From NCBI GenBank assembly GCA_016508695.1, contig VNKQ01000020.1, positions 372,001 through 436,000 of the forward strand: a DNA stretch of 64,000 bases. Reading direction: 5' to 3'. The stretch's first letter is position 1. Every line of letters begins with the position of its first letter. This stretch comes from Hyphodiscus hymeniophilus (taxonomy: Eukaryota; Ascomycota; Leotiomycetes; Helotiales; Hyphodiscaceae). The notes beneath the pieces are model-generated. The model saw only the letters and a list, made by a program, of their open reading frames with translations. It was not told the origin of the DNA and did no database searches. Position numbers and translations under genes: made by a program. Below, piece after piece: positions 1 through 12,120 of this stretch.

Positions 1-1484
1 CACGTCATCAGCTCGACGACCTTGGTGTATGGAAATCCGCAATTGCTCAGTTACTCGTCTCCCTCTTCCCGAGCGAGTTTTTACCCGAAATTTTGGGGTT
101 CAATCTTCACTTTGAAGCGATCTCTATGGACACACTGAAGGCTGGAATGGAATTGAAGGAAGTTGGTATCGACCCGTACTACTTCATCCTTCACATATCA
201 ATCGACAATGCGCACTCTGGTCACAGCGCAATTGCGATCGAGATAGTCTGCGAGTATATGGACCACATACGGAAATATAAAGGAGAAGCTGCGTCGCAAA
301 GAGCATGGCAAAAGATTCAGGCAGGCTATCTCCTCTCATCGGGCTTACCAGGGACAACAGTCTGCCCGTCCAAAAGAAGACTGTTGAATAACTCCACCGT
401 TTCCCTGAGCCCGACCGAAACGGAGGTAATGAAAATTTTCATGGCCAAAGCGCAAGTCGTGCATGGGATCCACTGCAGTAGTAGAGTCAGAATCGGATCT
501 CGAAGCGTGGCCGACTGGCTTGACCCAGTGGCACTCGAATCGAAAGATTGGCAGATGGATCTACTCAATGCGCTGAGCAGCAGTAAATACTGGATCTGCA
601 GGGGAGATAGCAGCAGAAGCCGCTTCATGCAGGAGTTACAATGGAATGGAAGAATGTTCGGCTCCTTCACCCAAGATGAATACGATGCCTTGAAAAATTG
701 GGTCGATCATCTGCCCAACGTGTGCGGGGTCCTTGAAGGCCTTGATACGGTGCAGGCTACTGACTACAGCGACGAAGACATCCTGTCCGGGAACCCCACC
801 TTCCAAACTCTACCCAGTGGCAAAATATTTGAAATCACTTCTTTGGAATACTCGGCCACGACTGTATTCTCAGTTGAGAGTCTCCCAGCTATGGACTTAA
901 GCAACCGTCCAATTGTTGAGAGTTTTCTCCCGCTCTGGTTTTCTCATCCTTGCCTCCTTCGCGGATTCATCTCTGTTCCATTTAAAACGAAGACCAATTT
1001 CGCATGCACTATCATCAAAATCCTACGTGCTCAGGGAGGATTTGATATTGAGCAGGAATGTGTAGCGGGGATGGGCGAAGTCCGGCGTCCAAATAGCCTT
1101 GGACTGGCAGGAATTGGCATGAACATGATGGTTCAACAAGGTGTCTCCCTCGATGAAGTACGTTCACTCAAGCACGTTATACAGTTATGGCCTTCGGAGT
1201 TTGCGGTTCAAATGCTACACATTTCGATGCGACCGATAGAAAACAAGCCTGTGCTCATTGGCATGGCGACTGCATTTGCGAAGATGCATAAAATGGTTGT
1301 GGGCTCCAAAATATCTCTGTTGTCTGCTCAGGACCAGGTCATTCTACAGAATATAGCCCAGAGAGAGTTGGAAGGTCTTGGACTGTGCTGGAAGGAGCTT
1401 GAGGCCGATGAAAGGGCACACGCTGAGTGTTGTAGAGGATATCTCACTGCCGCACATGAGATCAAGATATGCTTTCGGGCATGA
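1..1484 (+). CDS. Heme-oxygenase-like iron-containing redox protein (5' partial)
   Basis: The reading frame is open from base 3 and enters from outside the window, giving at least 493 residues; no ATG before base 120 can be the true start. The first 110 residues carry the pattern of fungal 'iron-containing redox enzyme' proteins (Haem_oxygenas_2): LGFNLHFE, then GMELKEVGIDPYYF, then HISIDNAHSGH. The Glu and His residues in these blocks are the expected ligands of a di-iron centre. Members of this superfamily use a transient Fe2 cofactor for oxidative C-C cleavage or N-oxygenation; the substrate here cannot be read. A second conserved helical region lies near residues 330-480 and ends in an ERAHAECCRGYL helix. 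No intron is needed in the visible part. Tailoring-type genes (methyltransferase, dehydrogenase) follow. Family assignment is fairly sure; function is unknown. Confidence 0.72.
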   Translation, partial: RHQLDDLGVWKSAIAQLLVSLFPSEFLPEILGFNLHFEAISMDTLKAGMELKEVGIDPYYFILHISIDNAHSGHSAIAIEIVCEYMDHIRKYKGEAASQRAWQKIQAGYLLSSGLPGTTVCPSKRRLLNNSTVSLSPTETEVMKIFMAKAQVVHGIHCSSRVRIGSRSVADWLDPVALESKDWQMDLLNALSSSKYWICRGDSSRSRFMQELQWNGRMFGSFTQDEYDALKNWVDHLPNVCGVLEGLDTVQATDYSDEDILSGNPTFQTLPSGKIFEITSLEYSATTVFSVESLPAMDLSNRPIVESFLPLWFSHPCLLRGFISVPFKTKTNFACTIIKILRAQGGFDIEQECVAGMGEVRRPNSLGLAGIGMNMMVQQGVSLDEVRSLKHVIQLWPSEFAVQMLHISMRPIENKPVLIGMATAFAKMHKMVVGSKISLLSAQDQVILQNIAQRELEGLGLCWKELEADERAHAECCRGYLTAAHEIKICFRA

Positions 1485-2552
1485 TTTTCAAGCACGCAGT
1501 TTCTCACCATTGATCACTTGATTTGACTTAAAGTTGATCCGCCAACTTGCAGGCCGAAGTCGAGTCGAGGATGATGACTGCGGCCAGTAAGCCCTTCATG
1601 AAAGACGATGTATGGCTTCTCATTATCTTTGAGGATCTAGACATGAAATGGCTGCTCTCTTTTACCACTCCTCGAGCCTCAAATAGTGATTGTGACGCCG
1701 GGTACGGGAACCCCTGATTTTAGCGAGCCCCACGCCCAATTGGCGAATGGGAGACTAGTGACTGAGAAAACACCCTTTCGCAAAAGTACCTGGGGAGCAC
1801 AAAAGCAGAGAGCACTGGCTGAGATACTTTTGAGCGCCATCAATTATAACAATACTGGGAGCAAAGATGAAATAAAACAAGTGAATTGAGTGGCTATACG
1901 GTACTACGGAGGAAGTATAGTACCTCCATGCATGTGCCCGCTGCATGTTTTGTATGACACAACTGTTTCCAATCAAGGCCATGGCTTCTAAATAACACAC
2001 CCTGAGTGAGCTAGTGACACGAGAAAGCTTGTATGCTCCCCCTCGAAAGTTCTCAGCCATCTTCATTATTCATTAACAACAGCATCAATTTCAGCCTTCA
2101 TCACTATGACCAAGACAAGATTAAGGCTCTTAAGCTAACTATGCAGGCCGGCATGCGACAGATACGTTAGGGAAGTGGAATACGATGCTGCTGTATACTT
2201 TGTGTAATGCTGTAATGCTACCATGGTCATTCGACATCTTTCGGATCTTTTCTGCATGCAGCAACGCAATGCGTCCATCACTAGCATGGCAACATTTTGA
2301 GCACTGAGAAGCATGCAAGACAAATTTTCTTCTCCAAGTCCACACGATACGCATGACTTATCGTCCATTCTTGAGACACCGGTCTTACCGACTCCGACGA
2401 CGAGTTAGTACTCCAATTCAAACGGAACTGCTGTCTGGACTTAAGAAAAACAACTTATTTTCAAATGATTCCACTTGTATCTCTCTACGCTTTGGTTGCC
2501 TTGAATCTTCCTTTGCAGTCAGTTCCTTTTGCCCGAGCGCTCTGGACCGGAA
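1485..2552. other. Intergenic, no gene seen
   Basis: About 1.07 kb. The short open frames show no family resemblance, and spliced reading on either strand did not give a protein I recognise. It contains the 3' end of the iron protein gene and the promoter of the O-methyltransferase gene. Confidence 0.6.
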
Positions 2553-4069
2553 ATGTCGTCCATCTCGTTCTCTCTTCGGATTGACGAGCTTGCCACGAAT
2601 CTCACGACACTGGTGAAAGAAATTACTAGTAGAGAAGATGACAGTGCACGCAAGAAACTACTAGACATTGTCAAGGAACAAGCCATGATTCTCGAATCCC
2701 CTGTCGAGTTCATTTGGCGAATTGCCATGGAGGTATGAAAAGCTAAATGCTTGCGTAAGAAGTGTTTACACTAAGAACTTTGCTTCTGTAGCCGCATCAA
2801 CATGCTTCGCTTAGAACTGCAATCGAGATGAAATTGACAGATCTTGTCGTTTCTGGCCCAAGTCCAGTGACAGCTGACTCGTTGGCCAAAAGTACAGGAG
2901 GCGACAAGCTATTAATCGGTGTGTACTTCTGACCTTTTCAATTCATGACGCAAACGACAGGATACTGAGGATATCCAGCTAATGCTTTCTAGTTCGTATC
3001 ATGAGGCCTCTAACATGCATGAAAGTCTTCGACGAGGTTGGGTTCGAAACGTACACCTGGACACCAATCAGCAAATTTCTCACTATGCCTTCAAGTGCAG
3101 GATGTTACAAGTTTATGTCTGTGCCAATTCCAACTTGCCAAGTTCTCGTAAATATTAACTAACCGGCAAACTTATATCAGGTTTGACCAATTAGCCAAAG
3201 CGTGCGTCCATATTCCTACGTTCCTCTCACAGACCTCTTACGCCAACCCCTCAGGGACGAACGGCAATTTCCAATCCGCCTTCTCCACCACTCTACAATT
3301 CTTTCCCTGGCTGATAGAGCACCCTGACCAAATGGTGCATTTCAACGACTTCATTGCCGTCAAGCCAGTCTCACGGGTTGAATGGTATGATTTCGTCCCT
3401 ATCCAAAAACTCCTCCTGCAGGATTTTATCGAAGGAACGGCATTACTAGTTGATATTGGAGGCAACAGAGGCTTGAACCTTGAAGGATTCAAGCAAGCCT
3501 TTCCGCAGATAAAGGCCGGCAGCTTGATACTGCAGGATTTGCCGAACGTGATTGATGATATCAAGGAGTTGGATGAGGGGATCGTGAGGATGAAACATGA
3601 TTTCTTCACTGCTCAACCAGTGATAGGCAAGTCCCACATTTTCCCTTTATATCCCCATTCTTCGATTTTCGTTAGGTTCTCTCTCAGATCTCCCCTGTTG
3701 ACCAATTTCAAAGGAGCTCGTGCCTATTACCTCCGCTACATCCTACACGACCACTCCGACGCCGTCTGCCGAACTATCCTCTCGCACATCGTTACTGCGA
3801 TGCGAGGACAAGGCTCCACTGTGGCTACCCCGCGCTCCTACTCGAAACTCCTGATTTTCGAGTACGTCCTACCAGACGTCGGCGCAGCCCTCTTCCCGAC
3901 TCTTCTGGATATCACCATGTTAGCGTTACTTAATGGGATGGAGAGGACAGAAATGCAGTGGAAGGAGTTGCTCGAGAGTGTCGGGTTGGAGGCTGTGAAG
4001 TTCTGGTATAATGGAGGTGATAGAAACCATGAGGCGTTGATTGAGGCTAGATTAAGCGAGACTCAGTAG
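2553..4069 (+). CDS. SAM-dependent O-methyltransferase (Methyltransf_2 type)
   Basis: Rebuilt as five exons: 2553-2732, 2792-2918, 2993-3116, 3181-3626 and 3714-4069, giving 410 residues in frame. The N-terminal half is the helical dimerisation domain of fungal secondary-metabolite O-methyltransferases (MKLTDLVVSGP, VFDEVGFE). The C-terminal half is the Rossmann SAM domain with motif I LLVDIGGNRG near residue 235. The HDHSD block after GARAYYLRYIL holds the expected catalytic His. The ATG at 2553 is used because the frame upstream has only a TTG. Introns 1-3 are GT-AG. The last, 3627-3713, needs a GC donor (AG/GCAAGT); it is 87 nt without an in-frame stop, so a retained form would add 29 residues, but splicing restores the family spacing (QPVI-GARAYYLR). 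It probably methylates a hydroxyl group of a small aromatic or polyketide product. Confidence 0.85.
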
Positions 4070-4222
4070 CATATCGTTACGGGGTCAAGGATATACCTGT
4101 GTGTTTGTCGCCATTTCCAAAGTCCAGCGTGCCATGTGGCAGTGGCACACCGCTTGAGAAGCCCATGTACTTCCAAAATATTTGAATATCTCTCATTCAC
4201 TATCCCATCTTACGACTATACC

Positions 4223-5435
4223 TTACACTATCTTTGCGACCCCCGGCACAATACCCTCTAGCTTCCTCATAGTCTGCTCCCAGAGGCGTCCCTGCATTTC
4301 TCTCCCCTCCTTACTTTCTACAAATGGTGATGCTCTGTATTCGCACCATGGTTAGCATAAAATTCTTCACGCTCCATCACGGAAGCAGTCAATTTCTCTT
4401 CAGCTCTGTCAAATACAAACACAAACACATACCTAGTGACCTGACAATCGGCCATGTATTTCCCATGGCTCTCAGGTCCCGCGCTGGCACTGGCAAGTAA
4501 GGTCCGACTACCTACCTCCGTGCTTCTCGCAATGATCGCCGCCGCCAGCTTGAACATCCACTTGCCCACACCCGTCAGCTCGCGCATGAAGTCAGAGTGA
4601 CATGCACCCGGAGTCATGCAATTCACAATGACTGATGGCCCCTTCCCGTCATGCTCGGCGATACGGAAAGCAAGTTCACGCACGAAGAAAACCTCGAGAA
4701 GCTTGGAGACAGCATAGCGATCATCCATATCCGCAATCTCCTCTGAATTGAGCGCAGCGAAGAGATCCTCGGGGTTGGCATGACGTTCTTTGAACTTCGC
4801 TACGAAGTGGAGGTCTGAAGTAACGATACTCAATCGAGGCTGGACTCCAAACTTCTCCGCTGTTTCTCTCAACTTGGGCAGCACAAGCAATGCCAGAATT
4901 TCAGTCGCAAGCACATTCGTCGTAATCATACACTCATTGCCCTCCACGAGTTTGAATTTCGTGGTCATCATTCCTGCATTCTCGAGCAAGACATCCAATC
5001 GATCAAGGGTTGTAACTCTTTCGGCAAACGCCTTTACGGATTTGAAAGAAGAGAGATTAAGTTCCCATACCTCGATGACGGTCCTGGAGAGAGGGTTGGA
5101 GGCTTCGATGGCTCGTTGAGCGGCTTGACCTTTTGAAGGGGTGCGAACTGCAAGGATGACTTTTGAGGCGTTAAGACGGACGAAATGCTTTGCAGCTTCG
5201 AGGCCGAGACCGGTATTGGAGCCTGTTACGATGATGGTTTGGCCAGCGAAGGAGGTGGTCGGGGATGGAATCGTAACGAAAACTGTAGGGTGGAAAATCA
5301 GTGACTTTATCGTGGAAATTGCTTCGAGAGAATATGGAGATGGCTTTGGTGAACATGGACCAAGGAATAAGGTATCGAAAACTGTTGGAAGTATTTACGT
5401 TGGGAGTACAAGAAGGAGAGGACCCAAGGCGCCAT
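4223..5435 (-). CDS. Short-chain dehydrogenase/reductase
   Basis: Three exons on the minus strand: 5399-5435, 4433-5282 and 4223-4334, giving 332 residues in frame. The start is a 37-nt first exon encoding MAPWVLSFLYSQ, spliced to FVTIPSPTTSF, which is the usual beginning of this fungal SDR group. The NAD(P)-binding motif TGSNTGLG lies near residue 35, LLENAG stands for the NNAG motif, and the catalytic YAVSK follows about 100 residues later. The last exon restores the usual tail (SPFVESKEGREMQGRLW). Reading through the second intron gives a false end with a low-complexity tail. The enzyme likely reduces or oxidises a carbonyl/alcohol; the substrate is unknown. It is convergent with the O-methyltransferase, with 153 bp between the stop codons. 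Confidence 0.88.
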
Positions 5436-7524
5436 TCTTTAGACGTGGAAGTTGATCGACAGATTGGAAATAAGACAAACTTAGAATGATTATCTTTGTT
5501 GAGGAGAACTCTCACTTATGTATGCTTTCAAGAGATCTATACCCTTAGCTGGCAAGGGAGAGAGACGAAGTCCAAAGTACTCGGCGGAAGGTAATGGGTG
5601 GAGGTTCGTCCGACAATTCGTCCGCCGCCGACATGAATTAGGCCGACAATGTGAAAATTGAGATGTTGATGGCTCAATGCTTAGAAATCGGTCTTTTAAG
5701 TCTCGAACCTTTGAGCTTTTGTGGGCGAAACCCGTGCTTCAAAACTTTGCTGAGAGTTTGTGTACAACTTCCCTGGTCGCAGAAGTGGTTTGGTTCATCC
5801 CATGCAAGAACGACGATGTGCTACTTGGCATGATTCTCGAAATAAAACCATCCCTTTATAATGGAGAAGGACACCTCTGAACGAAGTCTGCACAATCGAG
5901 TAGCCAACCAAAAGAAGTGCAATCAGCACGATGGACATCTCCTGATGGATGACTGTCAAGTATGATTGAGAAAGCCGAAAGAGGTCTTCCAAAAATAAAA
6001 TTTGCGATCAAGGGTTCACGGCCAGACACTTAGCACGAAGTAACATTGAGCTCAACAACTTTGCGGCACGCGATGAAAGCGTTACTTTGCCATTACACAG
6101 TATTACTGTTCCGGAAGAACGGGAAGATAATGAAAGCCAAGACCGAACGAGGGGCGTGCAATGAGGAAGGAAGACCGCGGAGGATGACTTTAAGAAGCAA
6201 GAACGGGCATTGATCATATACTAACAGCGCCTTTGACGCTATTCAGCAATACTTGCCTTCAAATCTGCGTTCAGAGCTCCATGATGTCTACTCGGATACA
6301 CGGAGATAATAAGTAAACCATGAGAGCCGTTGATCGCCACTCAATGAGGCAAGTCCATGCCGCCTCCTCACGTGTTTTGTCTCCGGTTTCGACGAAGCTT
6401 GCATAAACCCCCGCTCAATTGATGCTAGGATTGCACAAATCGATAAGAAGACGTGCACAAGCCCGAATCTTTACCCCAAAACAGAACCTTGTCTCTTGAG
6501 CGGCATCGCCGAGCGACCCCCTGCGGTTGGATGGTGGGTGGAACTGGTGGGTTGACGTCGAAAGACAGAAGAGGTAGAAGATTAGGATCTGACAGGTACT
6601 GTAGCGCCGGCAGCGAACAAACGATCCACTTCTCAAAGATACGAAACTGTGGGGAAGGAAAACTTTACGTAAGATGCCGTGTTGCATACTGCGAGGTAGA
6701 GAGGAGGGTTCTGGGGATATTTGACATCGACTAGTAGACTACAAGACTTCTCTTGGAAGAATTGAAGAGTTCTGGAATAAGATCTACAGGATCTTTCCAG
6801 GGTAGCTGATTGCATGTTGGAGCACTGGGGATGAAAACCTTGGTGGCGTGAAAAGTCGAAGAAGAATGATCCGACTCGACTCGAGAACCTTGCGAGTTGC
6901 GACATGGACGATAAGGAAAAACACCGAATTGGTGGAGGGTGATTGGTTGTTACGGTAAACATCGATAGCCCTTAGTCAATAAAGGGTTGGTTTTGGCGAG
7001 AGATAAGACGTATCCCTTGTCTCTATCTCTGTCTTCCGCCACACAGCTTGAACCCACCAGGTCAGGAAAAGCTTGATGCGATTGTAGAAGTCCAAGTCTC
7101 CCTGGGTATGGAGATCTGTGGTAGACGGAGGGAGGTACAGCCGTGGGGCTGATGGATAAGAGACATGCTCTGCATACAATTTGTGTGTACAGCAAAGCCG
7201 AAAGTGTAATAAGGAGAGTGAAGGAAATACGTAGATAGATAGGTCAGGCAAGATGTTTGTATGGTCAATCCTTTCTTTCGCATCGAACAGGTTACACTTT
7301 CCCCAAACGGCCAGCCCCAGATAGCTGCCGTGCGCCCCTGCTGTTTCATTTGTTCACAATCCCCAACCTTCTACCTTGCATCAGGTCAGGGTGCGGGCAA
7401 TGGATACCCGTAACCTCTGTTCGACTGGTATAAGTATACTCCTCGTGCTGTTCGTCATGCGCTTCAAAGTAAATCTCCATTCACCGACAAAACCAACAAC
7501 AGCTCCATCGAGCAAGACCGTAAA
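5436..7524. other. Intergenic, no gene seen
   Basis: About 2.1 kb between two divergent genes (the SDR to the left, the permease to the right). Only short, unrelated open frames occur on both strands. I see no tRNA, transposon remnant or clear repeat. It must hold both promoters. Confidence 0.55.
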
Positions 7525-9565
7525 ATGTCGGAAAAGATGGCGAATCTCGAGCCCATAAAGTCGCAGAAACGAGCCTCTACATCCCACCAATTCGATCCCC
7601 GCCGTCCCTCCGTCACATCGGTTATGCCTGATGGCGACGTACCGAATATTGAGGGTTTGTCTCTAGACGAGGCTGCCCTTGTGGCTCTTGGGTATAAACA
7701 GGAATTCAAGCGCGAGTTCTCGCTTTGGACGACTTTCTGCGTCTCTTTCGCTGTGTTGGGACTTCTGCCGAGTTTCGCAAGCACGCTGTATTACGGAATG
7801 GGATATGCGGGTACGGGTGGCATGGTTTGGGGTTGGCTGATCAGTTGGATCTTTATCCAGTGTGTGGCCATGGGTATGGCGGAGTTGTGTAGTAGTATGC
7901 CTACTAGGTATGTTCCTCATGCGCGGGGTCAACGTACTCTTACTGACTGAGATATAGTGGAGGATTGTATTGTAAGTATTATTCGCAGCTAGTCGTTCCT
8001 TGATTGTGCCATCGAAATTTTCAATTCGATATGCTCTGAAAATGCTATCAGAGTAGACCCATCTCTTGAATTTCTTCAGGGCTCCTTCAGAACAAGTACT
8101 GACTTGACTTTCAGATGCATCAGCCGTATTGGCTCCTCCTGGATATGGTCCGTTTGCAGCTTGGGTTACCGGTTGGTCGAATTGGTGCTGTCAAGTTACT
8201 GGCGCTCCTTCAGTCGACTATGCCTTGTCTGCCATGATCCTTGCTGCGGCATCGATCCAGAATCCTGACTACGTTCCGACCGATTATCAGACTTTCCTCC
8301 TCACAGTCTTCGTTATGCTCATCCACGCGTGCATCTCCAGCATGCCCACAAAGTGGATTGCAAACTTCAACTCTTACGGCTCAACAATGAACATCATTGC
8401 ATTGCTCGTGGTGATCATCATGATTCCGGCATCCGCAACTGGTTTTCAACCCAGCAGTGTAGTTTGGAGTATCCAAAATGGAACCGATTGGCCAGACGGA
8501 GTTGCGGTTCTGATGAGCTTTATCGCAATCATCTGGACAATGTCAGGATATGGTATGGCTCCACAATTTACTCTTAGACCAAACTGACTCCATTAGATGC
8601 GCCCTTCCATCTCTCAGAGGAATGTGCTAACGCCAATGTTGCCTCCCCACGTGCCATTGTTATGACATCTGGCTTTGGAGGCCTCATGGGCTGGGCACTT
8701 CAACTCGTTGTGGCCTACACTGTGATCGATATCCCAAGCGTCCTCGACTCAGATCTTGGGCAGCCATGGGCTTCGTATCTTATACAAGTAATGCCCCAGA
8801 AGATTGCTCTAGCCGTCTTGGCAATCACCATCATTTGCGGTTTCTTCATGGGCCAGGGCTGCATGGTTGCAGCCAGTCGAGTTACCTTCGCATATGCTCG
8901 TGATGACTGCTTCCCTGCAAGTTTCTGGATCAAGAGAGTCAACAAGCACACTTACACGCCTGTCAACGCGGTCTGGTTCAACACTTCTATTGGCATCTGC
9001 CTCCTTTTCCTGATTTTCGGAGGTAGTATCGCGATTGGAGCTATCTTCTCTGTCGGTGCCATCGCTGCTTACGTCGCCTTCACGATCCCGATTTTCATCA
9101 AGACTTTCTTCGTTGGTGATCGATTCCGTCGAGGACCGTGGCATCTTGGTAAATTCAGTAAGCCCATCGGTATTATGGCTTGCTCATTCGTTTTGGTGAT
9201 GATGCCGATTCTCTGTTTTCCAAGCGTGTACGGGAATGATCTGACGGCGGAGTTGATGAACTGGACTGTTGTTGTTTATGGTGGACCGTAAGTTCTCCCT
9301 CCAGAAGATGGTAGGCAGTGTGCTGACGATGAGCAGAATGGCCTTCGTGCTTATTTGGTGGTTTGTCTCCGCGCGTAAATGGTTCAAAGGACCAGTGATT
9401 AACGTTGAGCATGCTATGCTCGGTGGTGAGGGAGCCATTCTTGATGGCTTGGAGCATGGTTTGGAACACTCGTCCGATAGCGATGGGCAAAGCAAGAAGG
9501 CGGAGGCTGAAGGACGACCGACTAGTGATGCTCTGCCAGAGTATGGCAATGTTCAGTCGCACTGA
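7525..9565 (+). CDS. Amino acid/GABA/choline permease (APC superfamily)
   Basis: Five exons (7525-7907, 7958-7971, 8115-8552, 8597-9287, 9337-9565) give 584 residues. Exon 2 is a 14-nt microexon that completes the conserved PTSGGLYYASAVL block. About 12 hydrophobic segments span residues 75-530. Family signatures include GYGPFAAWVTGWSNW and, across the third intron, GYDAPFHLSEEC followed by ANVASPRAIV. This is typical of the fungal group that includes Uga4 (GABA) and Hnm1 (choline); I cannot choose the substrate. The N-terminus (SQKRASTSHQFDPRRPSVTS) and the C-terminal tail are cytosolic, polar and rich in possible phosphorylation or ubiquitylation sites. It should act at the plasma membrane or the vacuole. 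Confidence 0.9.
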
Positions 9566-11184
9566 GTTAAAAGAGTATCTTAAGCTCACTGACGTGAGCT
9601 TCTTTTGCGTGGAGATTCTTTATTGAACGAATATTTCTGTGTATTTTGTTACGATACTATGACACGGCTGGGCCTGCTTGTATATGAGAAGATACCTCGA
9701 TGTGCAGATTAGGTGGTTCGGATATGAATTGCATGGTTATCATGCTTATGACCAGTCCTATTCCCATTAAGACACAGGTGACTACCTCCATTGTGATTTG
9801 CAAGACTTCTTCAACGACGGGACTTTGAGGGTTGTACCCCTAGTGAGGACAGTTAGAGATGGTATTGACCAAAAGTGAAGATGAAGGAACCAGCATGTAA
9901 AGAGTGTTTGCACATTCGGGAAGAGCGGTTTATGGACGCTTGACGACGATACATTTCTCTGTGTTTCATGCACCAGATGCTCGTGATACTGTACGATAGC
10001 GTGATCTGGACGCGAAGAGTGGAGATCTGAGGCATTTACCATCTGGGCTCGATGTATGAGGCATTTCGTCCCTGCGAATCCGTCGACGCTTGGAATCTGG
10101 CAATGGGAGGTGGAGGATAAATCCCTCAACCTCACATTAGCGGGAATGCTACTTTGGGGTTGCTCTGAACATGTGTGAATGGTTGTTCTGATGGTAAGCA
10201 CTTGCTGATAGATGGATCGCAATGCGAGGAGGATATTATGGGAGCAACAGTTCGTGAGTAAGGGGATCGTTGATTTGCAATTTGGTATGTGCAAGGGGTG
10301 GTAGATGGTAAGAGCCAGTTTGGGTGCGAATGATACGAAGTGTCGAGATCATACCCAGGTGCTGATCCGCTCTATCAAAGCCGAGACTTTGGAATTCAAC
10401 GCTCTTGAGGTTCAGCTAAAGGAGACAATAAGCGTCAGACAGACCTGCAATATCCCGATTGTGAGGAGCAAGTCCACTACGAACATTCGAAGGATTTCGG
10501 GGGCAGATCTGTTGTGAGCTGGCACGCGTAGGTTTGTTGATGGTAGTCTTCTCGTGCCATGCATCGCTACGACTGATCTAAAACACCGGCTTTCGACTGT
10601 AGCTTTCCTGCATGGTCATAATTTCCAGTCAATGGAACAGCTTGCAAGTCTTCACCTTACTGTAGATTTCTTTGCTGCCTACTGGCTCGTATACCTTGAC
10701 GGTGGACTGTGCCATCTTTAGGCTTGCAAAGTCTAATCGCCTAGAAGAGGGCCTTTGACACTGAGAAGATCAATGGTGGGACTTTCAACTGCGCTTGTTG
10801 ATGACATCCTGATGTCAATGCAAATGGCGCCTCCGTGAAATAGAAAGACATTAGAGAACTGATACTGTTTAGTTCTGAGGTTCGTTTATAAAGCGTGAGG
10901 CATGCAGCTATCTCATCAACAGATCTGAAGTGCTCAGCTTCGAGCACTCTCGATGGCAGGAACTCCACGTCCGGCAACTTGTGGACTTGTTAGGGAGCGA
11001 GCACCTTGAGCTTCTAAAAAGCCCACTGTGTCAACTTATGAAGATATGAGACGCCTTTATGAACTCAGCCTACAAATTTCATTGCATGGTATCTTTAGGC
11101 TTGATAGCCACCATCTGCCCACCATCCCAAACTCCATCCTTGCAAATTATACACTTATTTCCCTTTCGGTAACCCAGTATCGTC
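9566..11184. other. Intergenic, no convincing gene
   Basis: About 1.6 kb downstream of the permease. The largest open frame is a minus-strand stretch of 170 codons (9782-10294) with no domain, no family resemblance and no supporting splice structure. The rest holds only short frames. Confidence 0.5.
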
Positions 11185-12120
11185 TTAACGTCTGCCTCTT
11201 CCACCCCGTCCACGAGATCTGCTCCTGCTTCTATCGTCATAACTGCTGTAGCTGCTATAACTTGGGCTTCTGCGTCTCCGTCCACCATTCCTCCCAGGGC
11301 TGTCCCGTCTACCACCTCCACGTCGTCTTGGAGGCGATCTCGTCCTGGACCGTGAAGAAATCGATCTCGACCGTGTGCGATGACGGCGCGGAGAGCGTGA
11401 GCGAGAACGTGTCCGGGGTCTGTATGTATCGAAGTTCCTCTCCCCTCTATCCGCCCTACTGTAACTCGGTTGTGGGGAACGTCGACGTGGAGGGGGTGGG
11501 CCACGGAAGCTTGCTAGAGGAGGACCGCGGTCTGAGACGGGCGCATTTCGAGCGAGGGGTGGCGAAGGTGAGAACTTGCGTCGCGGGAGAACGATTGAGA
11601 CGTTGATTGAGCAGCCGTCGAGTTGGGATTCGTGCATGTGTGCGATTGCACCTAACGCATCGGTTTCGGTGGCATAAAGAATATATGCTGTTCCACGGTT
11701 TGTCATGACTGAGATATTAGCTATGAATCGTTAATAGGAGAAATGCATACATTGTCTGTTCATTGGCATGTCGAGATCTCGGATTTGACCATAGGAACCA
11801 AAGATCTCGCGGAGGTGGGCTTCAGTAACATTCTTTGTGAGCTTTTCAATCACGACCTAGCAGTTTTAGAAACGGGATCATGTAGGGAGCGGATATTCTG
11901 CCTTTGTGCTTCTGATTGGGCTTGGAGATCTACCACGGCTGATACTGCGACTCTCACTTCTGTATCGACCATTTCTTCGCGGAGTTCGACTCGGGGACCG
12001 AGGGGAGATTGTGCGGCGAGGCCTGGAGGCGGATCTTGATCGGGATTCTGGTCTCTCATCGGAGTATGGAGATCGCGTGCGAGGACGACCTCGAGATGGA
12101 GAAGGTGATAATGAAGGCAT
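11185..12120 (-). CDS. RNPS1-type SR protein (RS-RRM-RS), splicing/EJC factor
   Basis: Three exons on the minus strand (11902-12120, 11751-11856, 11185-11708) give 282 residues. The order is: an Arg/Ser-rich N-terminus (residues 1-73), one RRM (about 74-150) and a C-terminal domain full of RS, RGG and PRRR runs. The RRM shows IEKLTKNVTEAHLREIFG (before RNP2/RNP1) and the signature MNRQFMTNRGTAYILY, then VSIVLPRRKF, as in fungal orthologues of human RNPS1, a splicing activator and exon-junction-complex protein. The first intron (11857-11901, 45 nt) has no GT donor that preserves RSTK-VVIEKL; it needs AG/GCAGAA as a GC donor. The second (11709-11750, 42 nt) is very short. The protein is nuclear. 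Divergent from the small unknown gene at 13059. Confidence 0.88.

Noticed and set aside
93..1484. Start of the iron-protein gene at 93
   Set aside because: The codon there is TTG, and the frame stays open to the window edge with family-like sequence upstream; the true start is outside.
4318..4432. C-terminal extension of the SDR rich in Val/Phe and ending in a His run
   Set aside because: It is intron read-through; splicing 4432-4335 restores the normal SDR tail.
9782..10294. 170-codon minus-strand frame; also a short plus-strand stretch like GTLRVVPLVR reminiscent of DUF1479 proteins
   Set aside because: No further family blocks on either strand, stops nearby and no splice pattern. The resemblance is too short to claim a pseudogene.
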